Shown here: positions 10,740 to 18,681 of the stretch, in pieces | How positions within the stretch are numbered: the first letter of the stretch is position 1 | Layout: every line of letters begins with the position of its first letter | Source: Limimaricola soesokkakensis | Lineage (GTDB): Bacteria > Pseudomonadota > Alphaproteobacteria > Rhodobacterales > Rhodobacteraceae | Direction: 5' to 3' | Assembly (NCBI RefSeq): GCF_900172345.1 | Contig: NZ_FWFY01000006.1 | Span: 1 to 64,000 of the forward strand | DNA: 64,000 bases | Program-made: the position numbers and the translations under genes | Notes under the pieces: model-generated | What the model saw: only the letters and a program-made list of their open reading frames with translations | What the model was told of the DNA's origin: nothing | Databases searched by the model: none

Positions 10740-10758
10740 AGTATACTTTTCGTAACCT
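10740..10758. promoter_or_regulatory. Candidate HxlR operator in the mdaB/hxlR intergenic region
   Basis: AGTATACTTTTCGTAACCT lies between the divergent genes, 26 bp upstream of the hxlR ATG. It has the form GTATAC-TTTTC-GTAACC: two partly dyad-related arms around an AT-rich centre, similar in layout to sites of HxlR/QorR-type repressors that control quinone reductases. It stands out from the GC-rich surroundings. Functional role inferred. Confidence 0.45.
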
Positions 10759-10783
10759 AGTGCGACCGAGAAGGAGTGCGACA

Positions 10784-11161
10784 ATGCGTGCCCATGTCGA
10801 ACAGGACGAGGCCGGCCGGCGGCAGGCGCGCGACGCCTGCTTTGAGCCCTGCGCGATCGAGCGCGGCATGCGGATCATTGGCGGCAAGTGGACCGGCTCG
10901 ATCCTGTGGCACCTGAAGGACGGGCCGGTGCGGTTCAACGACCTCGCGCGGATGATCGGCGGTGCCAGCAAGAAGATGATCACCGAGCGACTGCGCCATC
11001 TCGAAGCGCAGGGTCTCATCTCGCGCGAGGTGCTTGAAACCTCCCCGGTCTCGGTGCAGTACGAGGTCACCGATCTCGGCCGCACCGCGCTCGACTGCCT
11101 CGACGCGCTGCGGGCCTGGAGCGAGAGCCTGCCGGACCGGCCGGCGGTGCCGAGCCGCTGA
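10784..11161 (+). CDS. HxlR-family winged-helix transcriptional regulator
   Basis: 125 residues from ATG 10784 with AAGGAG 8 bp upstream. Core HxlR motif: CAIERGMRIIGGKWTGSILWHL, then GPVRFNDLARMIGGASKKMI and LRHLEAQGLISREV, then PVSVQYEVTDLGRTALDCLDALRAW. Cys residues at MRAHVEQDEAGRRQARDACFEPC (about 19 and 23) match the N-terminal cysteines used for redox or electrophile sensing in this family (YodB, QorR). Divergent from mdaB, so the likely target is the mdaB-GST-DsbA-GNAT operon. Confidence 0.92.
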   Translation: MRAHVEQDEAGRRQARDACFEPCAIERGMRIIGGKWTGSILWHLKDGPVRFNDLARMIGGASKKMITERLRHLEAQGLISREVLETSPVSVQYEVTDLGRTALDCLDALRAWSESLPDRPAVPSR

Positions 11162-11272
11162 AGGGCCTAAGGCCGGGCCAGAGTTGAGGCAGTTCAAGCG
11201 CTGGTTGTATTACATGTTGATGACCAAACACTTGTCACAAAGAAGCGCCGCCTAAGGTGTTAATTTTTTACA

Positions 11273-11894
11273 CTATAGACTGCGCATTTTTCCTGAGTCG
11301 TCAGTAATCCCCGGAACCGCAAAGCCACTGCGCCTGATCTCGTCGAAATGCACGATCACCTCGCTCCGCCGGATGGGGCGGAAATGCCAGATATCTACGC
11401 CCGCATCGACCCGGCCCCCGAACTCTGTGGCCATCGGCGGCACCGAGCCATGCGTGTGACCTTACAGGTGGATGCTGTATGTAGCGGGCGCCCACCCATG
11501 AGGCCATCGGGTAGTGCGACAACACCAGCGTCCGTTTTCCGCCGTCCGGCATCAGAACGGTTGCCCCGAGATAGTCGCAGACGCGGGCCCACTTGCGGAA
11601 CTTCACCACGACCTGCTTATCGTGGTTGCCTCGGACCAGCAGCCGGTGCTTCCCCGACAGCCGTTTCACGTCGATGTCGCTGGTGTTGTTCCAGGTCAGG
11701 TCGCGCAGCACGACCAGAGTATCCTCCGCCCCCACGCGTTAGAGGTTCTTCCAGATTTCCGCGTCCATCGCTTCGACCGAGGGAAACGGCCGGTGGCAAT
11801 GCCGGCGGATCGCATCATGGCCGAAGTGGGGATCGGCGATGAACCATGTCCGCTCGTCCTGCAGAGTGATCTTTTGCGTGGTCGTGTCGATCAT
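11273..11894 (-). pseudogene. Metallophosphoesterase, degraded
   Basis: From ATG 11894 it reads MIDTTTQKITLQDERTWFIA then DPHFGHDAIRRHC, the D-x-H motif. Codon 52 is TAA (11739-11741). After it come VGAEDTLVVLRDLTWNN, in which the usual GD is now RD, and LVRGNHDKQ (GNHD) and LVLSHYPMASW. Near 11480 the frame shifts, and the remaining GHTHGSVPPMATEFGGRVDA (GHxH motif, preceded by another stop) and WHFRPIRRSEVIVHFDEIRR lie in a different frame. At least two stops, one shift and one lost metal ligand: dead. It resembles the small phage/plasmid-type phosphoesterases and is unrelated in detail to the one at 18671-20011. Confidence 0.75.
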
Positions 11895-11992
11895 TGGCAA
11901 GCGGCTTCCTGTCCGGCGGCTTCAACTGAAGTGCAGCCTGCTGCACACCGCACGCCGATAGGGGCGCGGGATCAAGTCTCTTCTCATTTTGG

Positions 11993-12238
11993 GCGGCTGT
12001 TCTCGCCACGGAACGCCTCGATGTACATAACGGATTGCTTCTATCGGCCCTTTAAGACGCCGCATTCGATCGCGGCCTTGGGAGCTTCGACGACGTGGGG
12101 CAGCTGCTCCTCTCTCCTGTCTTAGGCAAAGTGGCACGCTCCGAGCTTCGCTGGGAGGAGCCGACCACGTTGACGGATAAGCACCGTACTCGCCTTGTCT
12201 GGCACCGCGATAAGCTCTTCAAACAAGCCATGAAGTAG
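11993..12238 (+). pseudogene. HNH endonuclease, C-terminal relic
   Basis: In one frame: AAVLATERLDVHNGLLLSAL, stop (12053-12055), DAAFDRGLGSFDDVGQLLLS then PVLGKVARSELRWEEPTTLTDKHRTRLVWHRDKLFKQAMK and TAG at 12236. ERLDVHNGLLLSALxDAAFDRGLxSFD is the end of the HNH_2-type nuclease fold (His-Asn of the HNH motif in HNGLLL). The stop replaces one codon; no upstream part was found. With the adjacent phosphoesterase relic it suggests an older accessory region next to the tRNA island. Confidence 0.5.
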
Positions 12239-12403
12239 GTAGTCGGCTGAACTTGATTTTTTTAACGCACCTCGACGGCCCCAGCGCTCTTTTTAAACAG
12301 GGACTTACGGCCAAGTGGAAGAAAATGCCCCGAAACAAACTCGCCAAAACGCTCCATTTGGCGGAATTGCTTCCGCCGGAACATCAGCGCGACGACGGGT
12401 GTC
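12239..12403. other. Stretch left of the island without recognisable gene
   Basis: Lower GC than the chromosome on average, no credible coding frame. It lies directly outside the left attachment repeat and may be residue of an earlier insertion. Confidence 0.4.
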
Positions 12404-12451
12404 TTGGTAGGCCCGGAGGGATTTGAACCCCCAACCAAACCGTTATGAGCG
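12404..12451 (-). repeat. Left attachment site: duplicated 3' part of the tRNA gene
   Basis: 48 bp identical to 20413-20460. On the minus strand it contains the anticodon loop CTCATAA, the T arm and the acceptor 3' strand with CCA. There is no 5' half, so it does not make a tRNA. The mismatches at 12403 and 12452 fix the limits of the repeat. Confidence 0.95.
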
Positions 12452-12540
12452 AGGAGTCGAGCCCCTAAGTTGCTGACTTTTAACGCATCTCGAATAGTTA
12501 AGATCACCGAATTTAGTCAAATAAACACCATTTGCCACAC

Positions 12541-12563
12541 CTCATGGTTCAGCGAACCATGAG
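12541..12563. repeat. Perfect 10-bp inverted repeat in the island arm
   Basis: CTCATGGTTC-AGC-GAACCATGAG: 10-bp arms, 3-bp centre. No T-run follows on either strand, so a protein-binding dyad (integrase, excisionase or regulator) is more likely than a terminator. It lies 90 bp inside the left attachment repeat. Confidence 0.7.
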
Positions 12564-12939
12564 CAAACCGTCACTACGCATCTTCGAAATAATCGAGCGA
12601 GCGAAATCGCATGATAATGCGTAAAGCTCGCCGCAGATGTGACGACAACGAAGTCTCCACTCTAACAGGAAGTCGGCCACTAGCGGAGACAGCTACGCAT
12701 AAAAGCTGCGACTTCACTAAACGCAAAAAATCTGCTATATATATCAAGTCCCGCTAAAACGCGCAGGACAGGTCCGTCCAATACGACCAACCACATTTCG
12801 ATAAGTTGAGCGACCTGAAGACGGCAATCTTCGGTCAATGAAATGGACGAGGGAGCTACTCCCAGCGTCGTGGTTGTATCGGGGGGCACGTATGATTCCC
12901 TAACATCTCAGTAGTATAGGGCTTTGCTCTCAAATGCAG

Positions 12940-12964
12940 CCTGCCGAAAAAAAATTTCGGCAGG
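12940..12964. repeat. Perfect 10-bp inverted repeat with A-rich loop
   Basis: CCTGCCGAAA and TTTCGGCAGG around five A residues. The transcript would form a strong GC-clamped hairpin 160 bp upstream of the excisionase-like gene. There is no U-run after it. Possible operator or leader hairpin for the xis-int transcript. Confidence 0.65.
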
Positions 12965-13123
12965 ACTTTGGTTTCGTGCGCTTTGGCCAATATGAGCACT
13001 GACAAAAGGATTACATAAGGCTCTTTGAGATCTAATCAGGACACATGTGAGCGAAGGAAATAGGGAGAGGTCAAGATGTGAAAAGTGAGATCATTCACCA
13101 ACGCATGTAATCGGAGGAAGTAA

Positions 13124-13312
13124 ATGAGGGCGCTACAGATGGACAAAATTCTTACCCTAGAGCAGGTCGCGAGAAGGTGGAACTGCTGCTCAAATACAGT
13201 GAGAAATGAGATTATCAGAGGGAAGCTGAAGGCATTTCGCATCGGGGAAAGGAGATATGGCATTCCGACCGAGTGCGTCATTGAATATGAGAGGCGCTGG
13301 TCAACATGCTGA
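13124..13312 (+). CDS. Small HTH DNA-binding protein, probable excisionase/AlpA-type
   Basis: 62 residues. ATG 13124 is chosen because GGAGGAA precedes it by 5 bp. The region ILTLEQVARRWNCCSNTVRNEI then IRGKLKAFRIGERRYGIPTEC and VIEYERRW is the MerR-like winged helix of the helix_turn_helix domain 17 family, used by phage excisionases and AlpA-type activators. It probably directs excision or int expression. It lies 37 bp before the integrase start, so the two are likely co-transcribed. Confidence 0.8.
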   Translation: MRALQMDKILTLEQVARRWNCCSNTVRNEIIRGKLKAFRIGERRYGIPTECVIEYERRWSTC

Positions 13313-13349
13313 CACAACGGGCTGGAGTGCAACGCAAAGGAGCCAAGCC

Positions 13350-14453
13350 GTGACCTATAGAATCGGAACGCTAAATGGCCGGAAGGTGGTTACCTTTAAT
13401 GATAACAATGGCGCAAGAAGAAGGATACGCTTGAGTGCGACGAGCATCGAGAGCGCCGCCGTAGAGGGATACAAGGTATACAGGGAGTATTGGGATAAAA
13501 TCGAAAAAGACCGAGAATGGAGCATTTCGGAAATATGGTGCGGCTACAAGAAGCACCTGGGCGACAGGTCTTCGGGCCGAAATATGCTGTCAGAAGGGAA
13601 GTCCATACTTCCGTTCTTTGGGGGTTTGCGCCCGTCGGACATTACTGAGGAATTGGTTCAAACCTACATCTCAACAAGAGTAAATCTTCGAACGGGAAAG
13701 CCGGTAAGCGACGGCACGCTGTGGACCGAACTCGGACGACTGCGCGATGCGCTGCAATACGCCAGGAAGCGAAACTGGATAAAATCCAGCGAAATCACAT
13801 ACATCCCTCGTCCAAGCAAGCCCGAACCCCGAGATAGGTGGCTCCGAGATCCGGAAATTGTTTTCCTCTTTCGAGAAACGATGAATCAACCGCACCTATA
13901 TTTGGCAGTTCACCTAATGCTGGCAACTGCGGGCCGGGTAACGGCTGTCCTCGAGCTGACATGGGACAGGGTCAATTTCGTCGAGAATTATATTGATCTA
14001 CGCGTTGTTACAGACAAGCGTCAAAAGAAACGCGCGAGCGTTCCGATCACGAAGGCACTAAGGAAGCTATTAACCGACGCTAAGTCGAGGTCTACATGCG
14101 ATCATGTTGTGGAATGGCACGGAAAGCCGATCAAATCAATAAAGACCGCCTTCAACCATGCTGCCAAGCGAGCCGGCCTCGTGGATGTAACTCCGCATGT
14201 TATGAGACATACGGCAGCAGTGCGAATGGCAGCGGCAGGTTGCCCTATGGAAAGAATTGCAGCCTATCTCGGACACTCGGATCCTGCGATTACTAGGAAA
14301 GTCTACGCTAGGTTTTCACCAGACCATTTGAGGATGGAGGCAGACGCAGTCGACGTTGGCCACTTGGTAAAACTGGCGGTGAATGAACGCCGTGGAACTA
14401 GGGTGCGGGTCAGAAGTCGAGTTCACGCTGCATCAGAAATCCCACGAAAATAG
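13350..14453 (+). CDS. Tyrosine recombinase (island integrase)
   Basis: 367 residues from GTG 13350, with AAAGGAG 7 bp upstream; an ATG at 13257 lies in frame but overlaps the HTH gene without an RBS. N-terminal arm and core-binding SAM-like domains lie at about 1-170. The catalytic domain shows Arg in LATAGRVTAVLELTWDRV, Lys in VTDKRQKKRASVPI, HxxR in TPHVMRHTAAVRM, His in YLGHSDPAIT and the nucleophile Tyr in RKVYARF. It recombines the tRNA 3' end (48-bp core) with the element. Codon use is AT-richer than in flanking genes, as for the rest of the island. Confidence 0.95.
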   Translation: MTYRIGTLNGRKVVTFNDNNGARRRIRLSATSIESAAVEGYKVYREYWDKIEKDREWSISEIWCGYKKHLGDRSSGRNMLSEGKSILPFFGGLRPSDITEELVQTYISTRVNLRTGKPVSDGTLWTELGRLRDALQYARKRNWIKSSEITYIPRPSKPEPRDRWLRDPEIVFLFRETMNQPHLYLAVHLMLATAGRVTAVLELTWDRVNFVENYIDLRVVTDKRQKKRASVPITKALRKLLTDAKSRSTCDHVVEWHGKPIKSIKTAFNHAAKRAGLVDVTPHVMRHTAAVRMAAAGCPMERIAAYLGHSDPAITRKVYARFSPDHLRMEADAVDVGHLVKLAVNERRGTRVRVRSRVHAASEIPRK

Positions 14454-14710
14454 CGCCTAACATCTGAGGGTGGGCGCTCAATATAATGATCCATTGTTCT
14501 AGCGGTCGGATACGAAAAATGTGAATGCATAAACCGCAACTTTCCTTTGAGCCCTGTGCAGATGCTGGGGCTCTCCGGATCGAGACCGGTTCTAACTTCG
14601 GCATTTTTTCTAGCCTTCGACCAGCCGTTTCATGCCACGAACTTATGCAATGGAACGGCTGGCCTTGTGAACCCAATGCATTGTGTATTGGGTCTGAATG
14701 GGAGAACCCC
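14454..14710. other. Intergenic stretch before the small gene pair
   Basis: 257 bp with no convincing gene. The frame of the next gene is open upstream to 14525, but no RBS or conserved-looking protein supports an earlier start. The promoter of the pair should lie here. Confidence 0.4.
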
Positions 14711-15100
14711 ATGTTCGATTATCCCCAGGGCAACGCCACTGGGCTGCAACTTTTCGTGGGCGAAAATATTAATGGCCTACTGAGTGCGGCATTTCTACTC
14801 GGCGGCAAGCGGAGGGCCGAACAGGTCTCACGGCTATTTGCCGATCTGCAATCCTGCACCGTCGTGACGAGGCGAATGCGCGCTGAAGCGGAGTCCGTAT
14901 TGCGGCTACTTTGTCTCGAAAACGTTCATGACCCGGATCGCCCCGAAGCGGGCTTCTTTGCATCATTAGATCCATGCCAGCCGTATGTCGAGGACATTTG
15001 CTTGCTGGCAGATGGTCTGCTGGATGCATTGAATACCATTAATAACGTTCGCCCTACCGAGGCGGGCGAAGTAGGAGCAGCCGGAAAGGAAACTTCATGA
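14711..15100 (+). CDS. Unknown island protein A (129 aa)
   Basis: I do not recognise this protein. The start at ATG 14711 (MFDYPQGNATGLQLFVGENI) is chosen because GGAGA lies 6 bp upstream; an ATG at 14525 in frame has no RBS. It is a soluble, largely helical protein with FLLGGKRRAEQVSRLFADLQ and RRMRAEAESVLRLLCLENVH as the most regular helices, and several Cys residues. Its last codons overlap the next gene by ATGA, so the two are translationally coupled. A toxin-antitoxin, anti-defence or regulatory pair is possible; nothing in the sequence decides. Confidence 0.65.
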   Translation: MFDYPQGNATGLQLFVGENINGLLSAAFLLGGKRRAEQVSRLFADLQSCTVVTRRMRAEAESVLRLLCLENVHDPDRPEAGFFASLDPCQPYVEDICLLADGLLDALNTINNVRPTEAGEVGAAGKETS

Positions 15101-15540
15101 ACGGTAACTGGCGAGCCCAAGTCGATCCCTCAACTGGGGTGGCAATCGCGTTGGAAGCAGCCCGCATCGCTATCGAGGGCCTACATGCCGCATGCAGATC
15201 CTGGACACCCGATAAACTGCAACGCCGGCAAATAGTAGATCTAGATCGTCGACTGAACAGAGACCAGCTCTTCTGCCCGAGGACATTGGATCGTGTCGAG
15301 GCAACCATACGGACGCTTCACCAAGCTTCCGAACTGGAAAAGGTCACGGAGATCATCGCGGACGAAGGGTGCGTGTCTGGGTCCTATGCAGCCCAAGGCT
15401 ATACACCATTAGGTTGGGTAATATATGCGGCGTGCCGAAACCTAATTGACCTCGCCGAGGCGATTAGAGCGGCTAACGATATAATGGATGCACAGCTCCT
15501 CGTAGAAGAATTACGCAGTAATCGCTCTTTGCTAGATTGA
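15097..15540 (+). CDS. Unknown island protein B (147 aa)
   Basis: Not recognised. 147 residues starting MNGNWRAQVDPSTGVAIALE, predominantly helical with no membrane segment: AARIAIEGLHAACRSW, TLDRVEATIRTLHQASELEK and CRNLIDLAEAIRAANDIMDA. Its ATG overlaps the stop of protein A (ATGA). A strong hairpin terminator follows 30 bp downstream, so A and B form a complete two-gene transcript facing the three-gene operon. Confidence 0.65.
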   Translation: MNGNWRAQVDPSTGVAIALEAARIAIEGLHAACRSWTPDKLQRRQIVDLDRRLNRDQLFCPRTLDRVEATIRTLHQASELEKVTEIIADEGCVSGSYAAQGYTPLGWVIYAACRNLIDLAEAIRAANDIMDAQLLVEELRSNRSLLD

Positions 15541-15569
15541 TGAATTGTAGAGAACGTTAACTCTAGCGG

Positions 15570-15594
15570 TGCAGCCGCCCTTGGGGCGGCTGCA
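15570..15594. terminator. Bidirectional terminator between convergent island transcripts
   Basis: 11-bp stem TGCAGCCGCCC/GGGCGGCTGCA with a TTG loop, followed by TCTTTC on the plus strand. It lies 30 bp after gene B and 5 bp after the stop of the minus-strand gene ending at 15599. The stem is very strong for this AT-rich island. Confidence 0.8.
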
Positions 15595-15598
15595 TCTT

Positions 15599-16651
15599 TC
15601 ATTGCGGGTTAGTTCCGCCAGCCCTGAGGCGGAGCAACTCCTTGAATACACGAGGATTCGTATAGTCGATCACTGTCGTGAGTGCTATCTCTTCGGCACT
15701 TTTGACGTCCATTCGAATATATCGGTCGGGACGCCGTCCAACGAGCCTAATATTCTTGAAGGAGGTTAACAGTGTGGCGGCTGCGACTGAATGCGTTTTT
15801 GGGCCTGAGCTAAACAGCTCGATCGAAACCCCAGACTCCGCAGGATAGCCATTGGCAATCTCCAGAAATACTTTGATCGTCTGCACAACTGATTCAGCAT
15901 CGCACGATATAAAGGACTCTGGAAGAATGCCTAGATCGCTTTGAAGCCAAAGCCTCTGCTCGTCGATACGTCCACCGAGCGCCGGAGAATGAGAAGATCT
16001 AGCATCGAGGAAGTGGAACCTATCAAAGGAGTGCTCTCGAATAAACGATCGAACAAGACTGCGATCCGCGCCAAGCGCAAGAACGGCGACACGCTCAGAT
16101 GCCATTCCACCGTTACCTAGAGCGCCTCTAATGGAGAAAAACTTAGAGGCTCCCTGACTAAGCCCGGAGGCAACCAATTCCGTTTGATCGTATAGTCCCG
16201 GACTGTAGGCCCATAGGGTATACGGACAAAATCCATCAACCATGAACTTTCGAAAGATCATCTGTGTAATCGATCTCGGCATCGAGGTGTAGTCGACGAC
16301 ACATGTGCCAAGACCATGATCGGCAATCTGTGATGTGAACTCCTCGGTGCGAGTCATTACCTCCTCATAATCAAGGGCATTCGGAAAATCGAGTATTTCG
16401 ACCCTTTTAAAGTGCTTCTTCGCCTCTGTATGTGCTTGCTCGACTATGTGCGGTTCGAGATCGTCGCCGTCAAATCGGATGAGGTAGCAACGTTCCCCGT
16501 AGAAGGAGCCACTACTCACCACATTGAGGCTTCTAGTCTCCCAGCCGATAATGGCGATGAACGCATCAACCTGCATGAACTGTTCGTATGGGGGCCTCAG
16601 CTTGCAGTCCGAGATCTTGTGTCCGCCCAGGTAAATCTCATTGTTTCTCAT
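15599..16651 (-). CDS. Unknown protein of the three-gene island operon; two Rossmann-like halves
   Basis: 350 residues, family not recognised. From ATG 16651, which overlaps the ATPase stop as ATGA. The N-terminal half has FIAIIGWETRSLNVV (a GxExR turn), CYLIRFDGDD, VEILDFP and CVVDYTSMPRSITQMIF. The C-terminal half has VAVLALGADRSLVRSFI, FHFLDARSS, SIELFSSGPKTHSVAAATLL and IRLVGRRPDRYIRMDV. The strand-loop-helix elements VDYTSMPRS and ELFSSGPKTHS sit at matching places in the two halves. They recall the hydrophobic strand-S/T-G-x-K loops of CARF/SAVED-type nucleotide sensors, but this is resemblance only. Likely sensor or effector partner of the ATPase and phosphoesterase. Confidence 0.7.
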   Translation of the reverse strand: MRNNEIYLGGHKISDCKLRPPYEQFMQVDAFIAIIGWETRSLNVVSSGSFYGERCYLIRFDGDDLEPHIVEQAHTEAKKHFKRVEILDFPNALDYEEVMTRTEEFTSQIADHGLGTCVVDYTSMPRSITQMIFRKFMVDGFCPYTLWAYSPGLYDQTELVASGLSQGASKFFSIRGALGNGGMASERVAVLALGADRSLVRSFIREHSFDRFHFLDARSSHSPALGGRIDEQRLWLQSDLGILPESFISCDAESVVQTIKVFLEIANGYPAESGVSIELFSSGPKTHSVAAATLLTSFKNIRLVGRRPDRYIRMDVKSAEEIALTTVIDYTNPRVFKELLRLRAGGTNPQ

Positions 16652-18681
16652 AGGGGCAAGAACATCTGATTAGAGGAGCCGTTTGTGCGCTTTAATGCGG
16701 CATATTTCTCCCGCCCCCACTTCTCCGGATCGAATGTATCCCCTGCACCTAGTATGTCAGATAGCCAATTTAGCTGCAGGGGAATTAGAGGATCGTAAGG
16801 TCCAGTATAGCCGCAAGAAACATGTGGTCTAAGCCTCCGGTGCAGTGCAAATGTCACCTCGACGAAGTTGCTCTTCTCCTCGTTGCTAACAACCTTGATG
16901 TAGCGATCGAATTCCAATCTCCAAATTAGTTCGAGAATTCTCTTTCCTGGCGAGTAAGTCTCTTCAACCGTGGTTTGAGAGGGTATCTCTACAAGAAAGC
17001 GACCCCTCGTGGGTGTCTTTACTGCGAACCAGTCATTGTGATCCCTCTCGATCTCAGCTTGGAGATGCGCTAACGACAGGACCAGTCGCTCAATCTGAGG
17101 CTCAGAGCTGCGGAGTTGGGACAAGTTTTTGTATTTCGCTTGGCTTGCTAATAGGATTGCACTGCTCTGCGCAGAGTTAGGTATCCGGTCACCACTTAAA
17201 AATCTGTGCGCGGTATCATGCAGCCCGCGAGGGAAGACGTCAGCGCTCTGAGACTGGCGAGGGTTGGAAAGAACATCGAATAACTCTGCCATGACATCTA
17301 GGAAATCCCTTATACTGCGGTCGCTGACGGCTTTGATGTAATTAGCGCCGCAGTAAATCGGCTTAACTCCGTAGCGCGCACAGAATGCGATATAGGCCGC
17401 AGCCTGTTTCCCGTCGATCGTCTTCGCTAAGGAGGACTGAGCTTCCGGCGACGAATACTGTTCGACGCGGACATCTAAAGCCTGAAGAACAATGTGTTCT
17501 ATATAGGGGAGTTGGTCTTTGCCGCATGAGAATCTGTCAATAAAATTCGCATTGACATACTTAAGTAACATCCCCTTGGTGCTCGCGACTTCAGACTTGA
17601 AAGCGCTAAGCTCTCTTTTCTCGCTGCCTTTAATGATCTGCGCGATTAAGTCGTTGTAAGGCTCTGATCTACCGAAGGTCTTCTCTAGGTTGAAGGATCC
17701 GGGCTTTCCTGTTTTCGAGTAAGTCGGTAGCTGCCCCAAGAATGTGGTTAGGCGCAAATTCGCGACTTGTTCGGAGAATGTCGTGAATTCCGATTCGGAC
17801 ATCTTGTTCATAAGAATAAGGTCACGATCGTCTTCGGTTAGGAAAGTATTATTTATCGACGTGTCCGAGGTATTAAAGCGCCCCGACAGAAAGCTCACGA
17901 CCCATTTCGCCACTCCTTCCGTTCTTCGGATGTATGTATTGAGTGCAACCTGTTGAGGGGCGGATAATGCTTCGCAGTCGTCCAGGAGGATAAAAAACTC
18001 CACGCCGCTGTCGTCAAACTCTTTAGACCTAACTGATCGAAGCGCAAAATCCTTAATAAATTTGATGACGCTTCCCGGTAATATCGCCCCAATGGCTTCG
18101 CGAACACTTTCTTGATCGAGGTCCCACGAAGGGCGAAGGAATTCGGTTTGCAGTTCCCTCGCCAGCCGGCGAGCGTCATGGAAGCTATGCATGTTCCTAG
18201 AGTTCGCCCAAGGAAACTTTCGGAGAAGGGAGGTCAGCTCTTCGCAAGCCCTGCCTTCATCAGCAGCGCTAAAATGAAGATAGTCTATTTCCTGAAAGTG
18301 GATCAGGTCGTTGAGAAATGATGACAGGAGAGTTATTTCGAAATAGGTAGTGAAGAGCCGATACTGTGATTGTGGGTCGCCGTTTAGGCCTGCGGCTTCA
18401 ATTATTCCATCAGTCTGCTCTTGGAATGTGCTGTTGAATTGAAGATACTGACCATACCATGAAAGCTTTCGCTTCCCATGTTGTTTGCGCAGGTTGGGGT
18501 CGGTGGCAATCTGGCGGCTAGAGAGAGACCTCAGGATTGTGGTCTTTCCGCTGCCTCGCGAGCCGCTGATATATACTGGCTTGATGCTGGGAATGAGGTC
18601 TCTGGCCCGGCGAGAAAGCCAAATGATAGGGCGCTTTTCCCATTCAAATTTCGTTGGTCGGAATGGATTATTAATTAACAT
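16648..18681 (-). CDS. P-loop (ORC/STAND-like) ATPase of the three-gene island operon
   Basis: 677 residues from ATG 18681 (MLINNPFRPTKFEWEKRPII); the frame is open further upstream, but this start overlaps the phosphoesterase end by 11 nt and fits the NPF..TRxEW-type beginning of such ATPases. Walker A is GSRGSGKTTILRSLSSRQ near residue 40. Walker B is EFFILLDDCEALSAPQQ near 235, with hhhhDDCE. WVVSFLSGRF follows as a likely sensor strand. The remaining 350 residues are mostly helical and end in a short beta-containing region (VEVTFALHRRLRPHVSCGY). The layout resembles ORC/CDC6- or STAND-type signalling ATPases of defence operons. No membrane segment. Confidence 0.8.
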   Translation of the reverse strand: MLINNPFRPTKFEWEKRPIIWLSRRARDLIPSIKPVYISGSRGSGKTTILRSLSSRQIATDPNLRKQHGKRKLSWYGQYLQFNSTFQEQTDGIIEAAGLNGDPQSQYRLFTTYFEITLLSSFLNDLIHFQEIDYLHFSAADEGRACEELTSLLRKFPWANSRNMHSFHDARRLARELQTEFLRPSWDLDQESVREAIGAILPGSVIKFIKDFALRSVRSKEFDDSGVEFFILLDDCEALSAPQQVALNTYIRRTEGVAKWVVSFLSGRFNTSDTSINNTFLTEDDRDLILMNKMSESEFTTFSEQVANLRLTTFLGQLPTYSKTGKPGSFNLEKTFGRSEPYNDLIAQIIKGSEKRELSAFKSEVASTKGMLLKYVNANFIDRFSCGKDQLPYIEHIVLQALDVRVEQYSSPEAQSSLAKTIDGKQAAAYIAFCARYGVKPIYCGANYIKAVSDRSIRDFLDVMAELFDVLSNPRQSQSADVFPRGLHDTAHRFLSGDRIPNSAQSSAILLASQAKYKNLSQLRSSEPQIERLVLSLAHLQAEIERDHNDWFAVKTPTRGRFLVEIPSQTTVEETYSPGKRILELIWRLEFDRYIKVVSNEEKSNFVEVTFALHRRLRPHVSCGYTGPYDPLIPLQLNWLSDILGAGDTFDPEKWGREKYAALKRTNGSSNQMFLPL

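Larger units (their letters stand above)
12452..13123. other. 670-bp non-coding left arm of the island
   Basis: No credible gene. AT-rich, with two strong perfect dyads (12541-12563 and 12940-12964). This is where integrase arm-type sites, excisionase sites and the promoter of the xis-int pair should lie. Confidence 0.5.

Noticed and set aside
14525-14710. Extended N-terminus of island protein A from ATG 14525
   Set aside because: No RBS, and the extra 62 residues look non-coding; GGAGA stands before the ATG at 14711.
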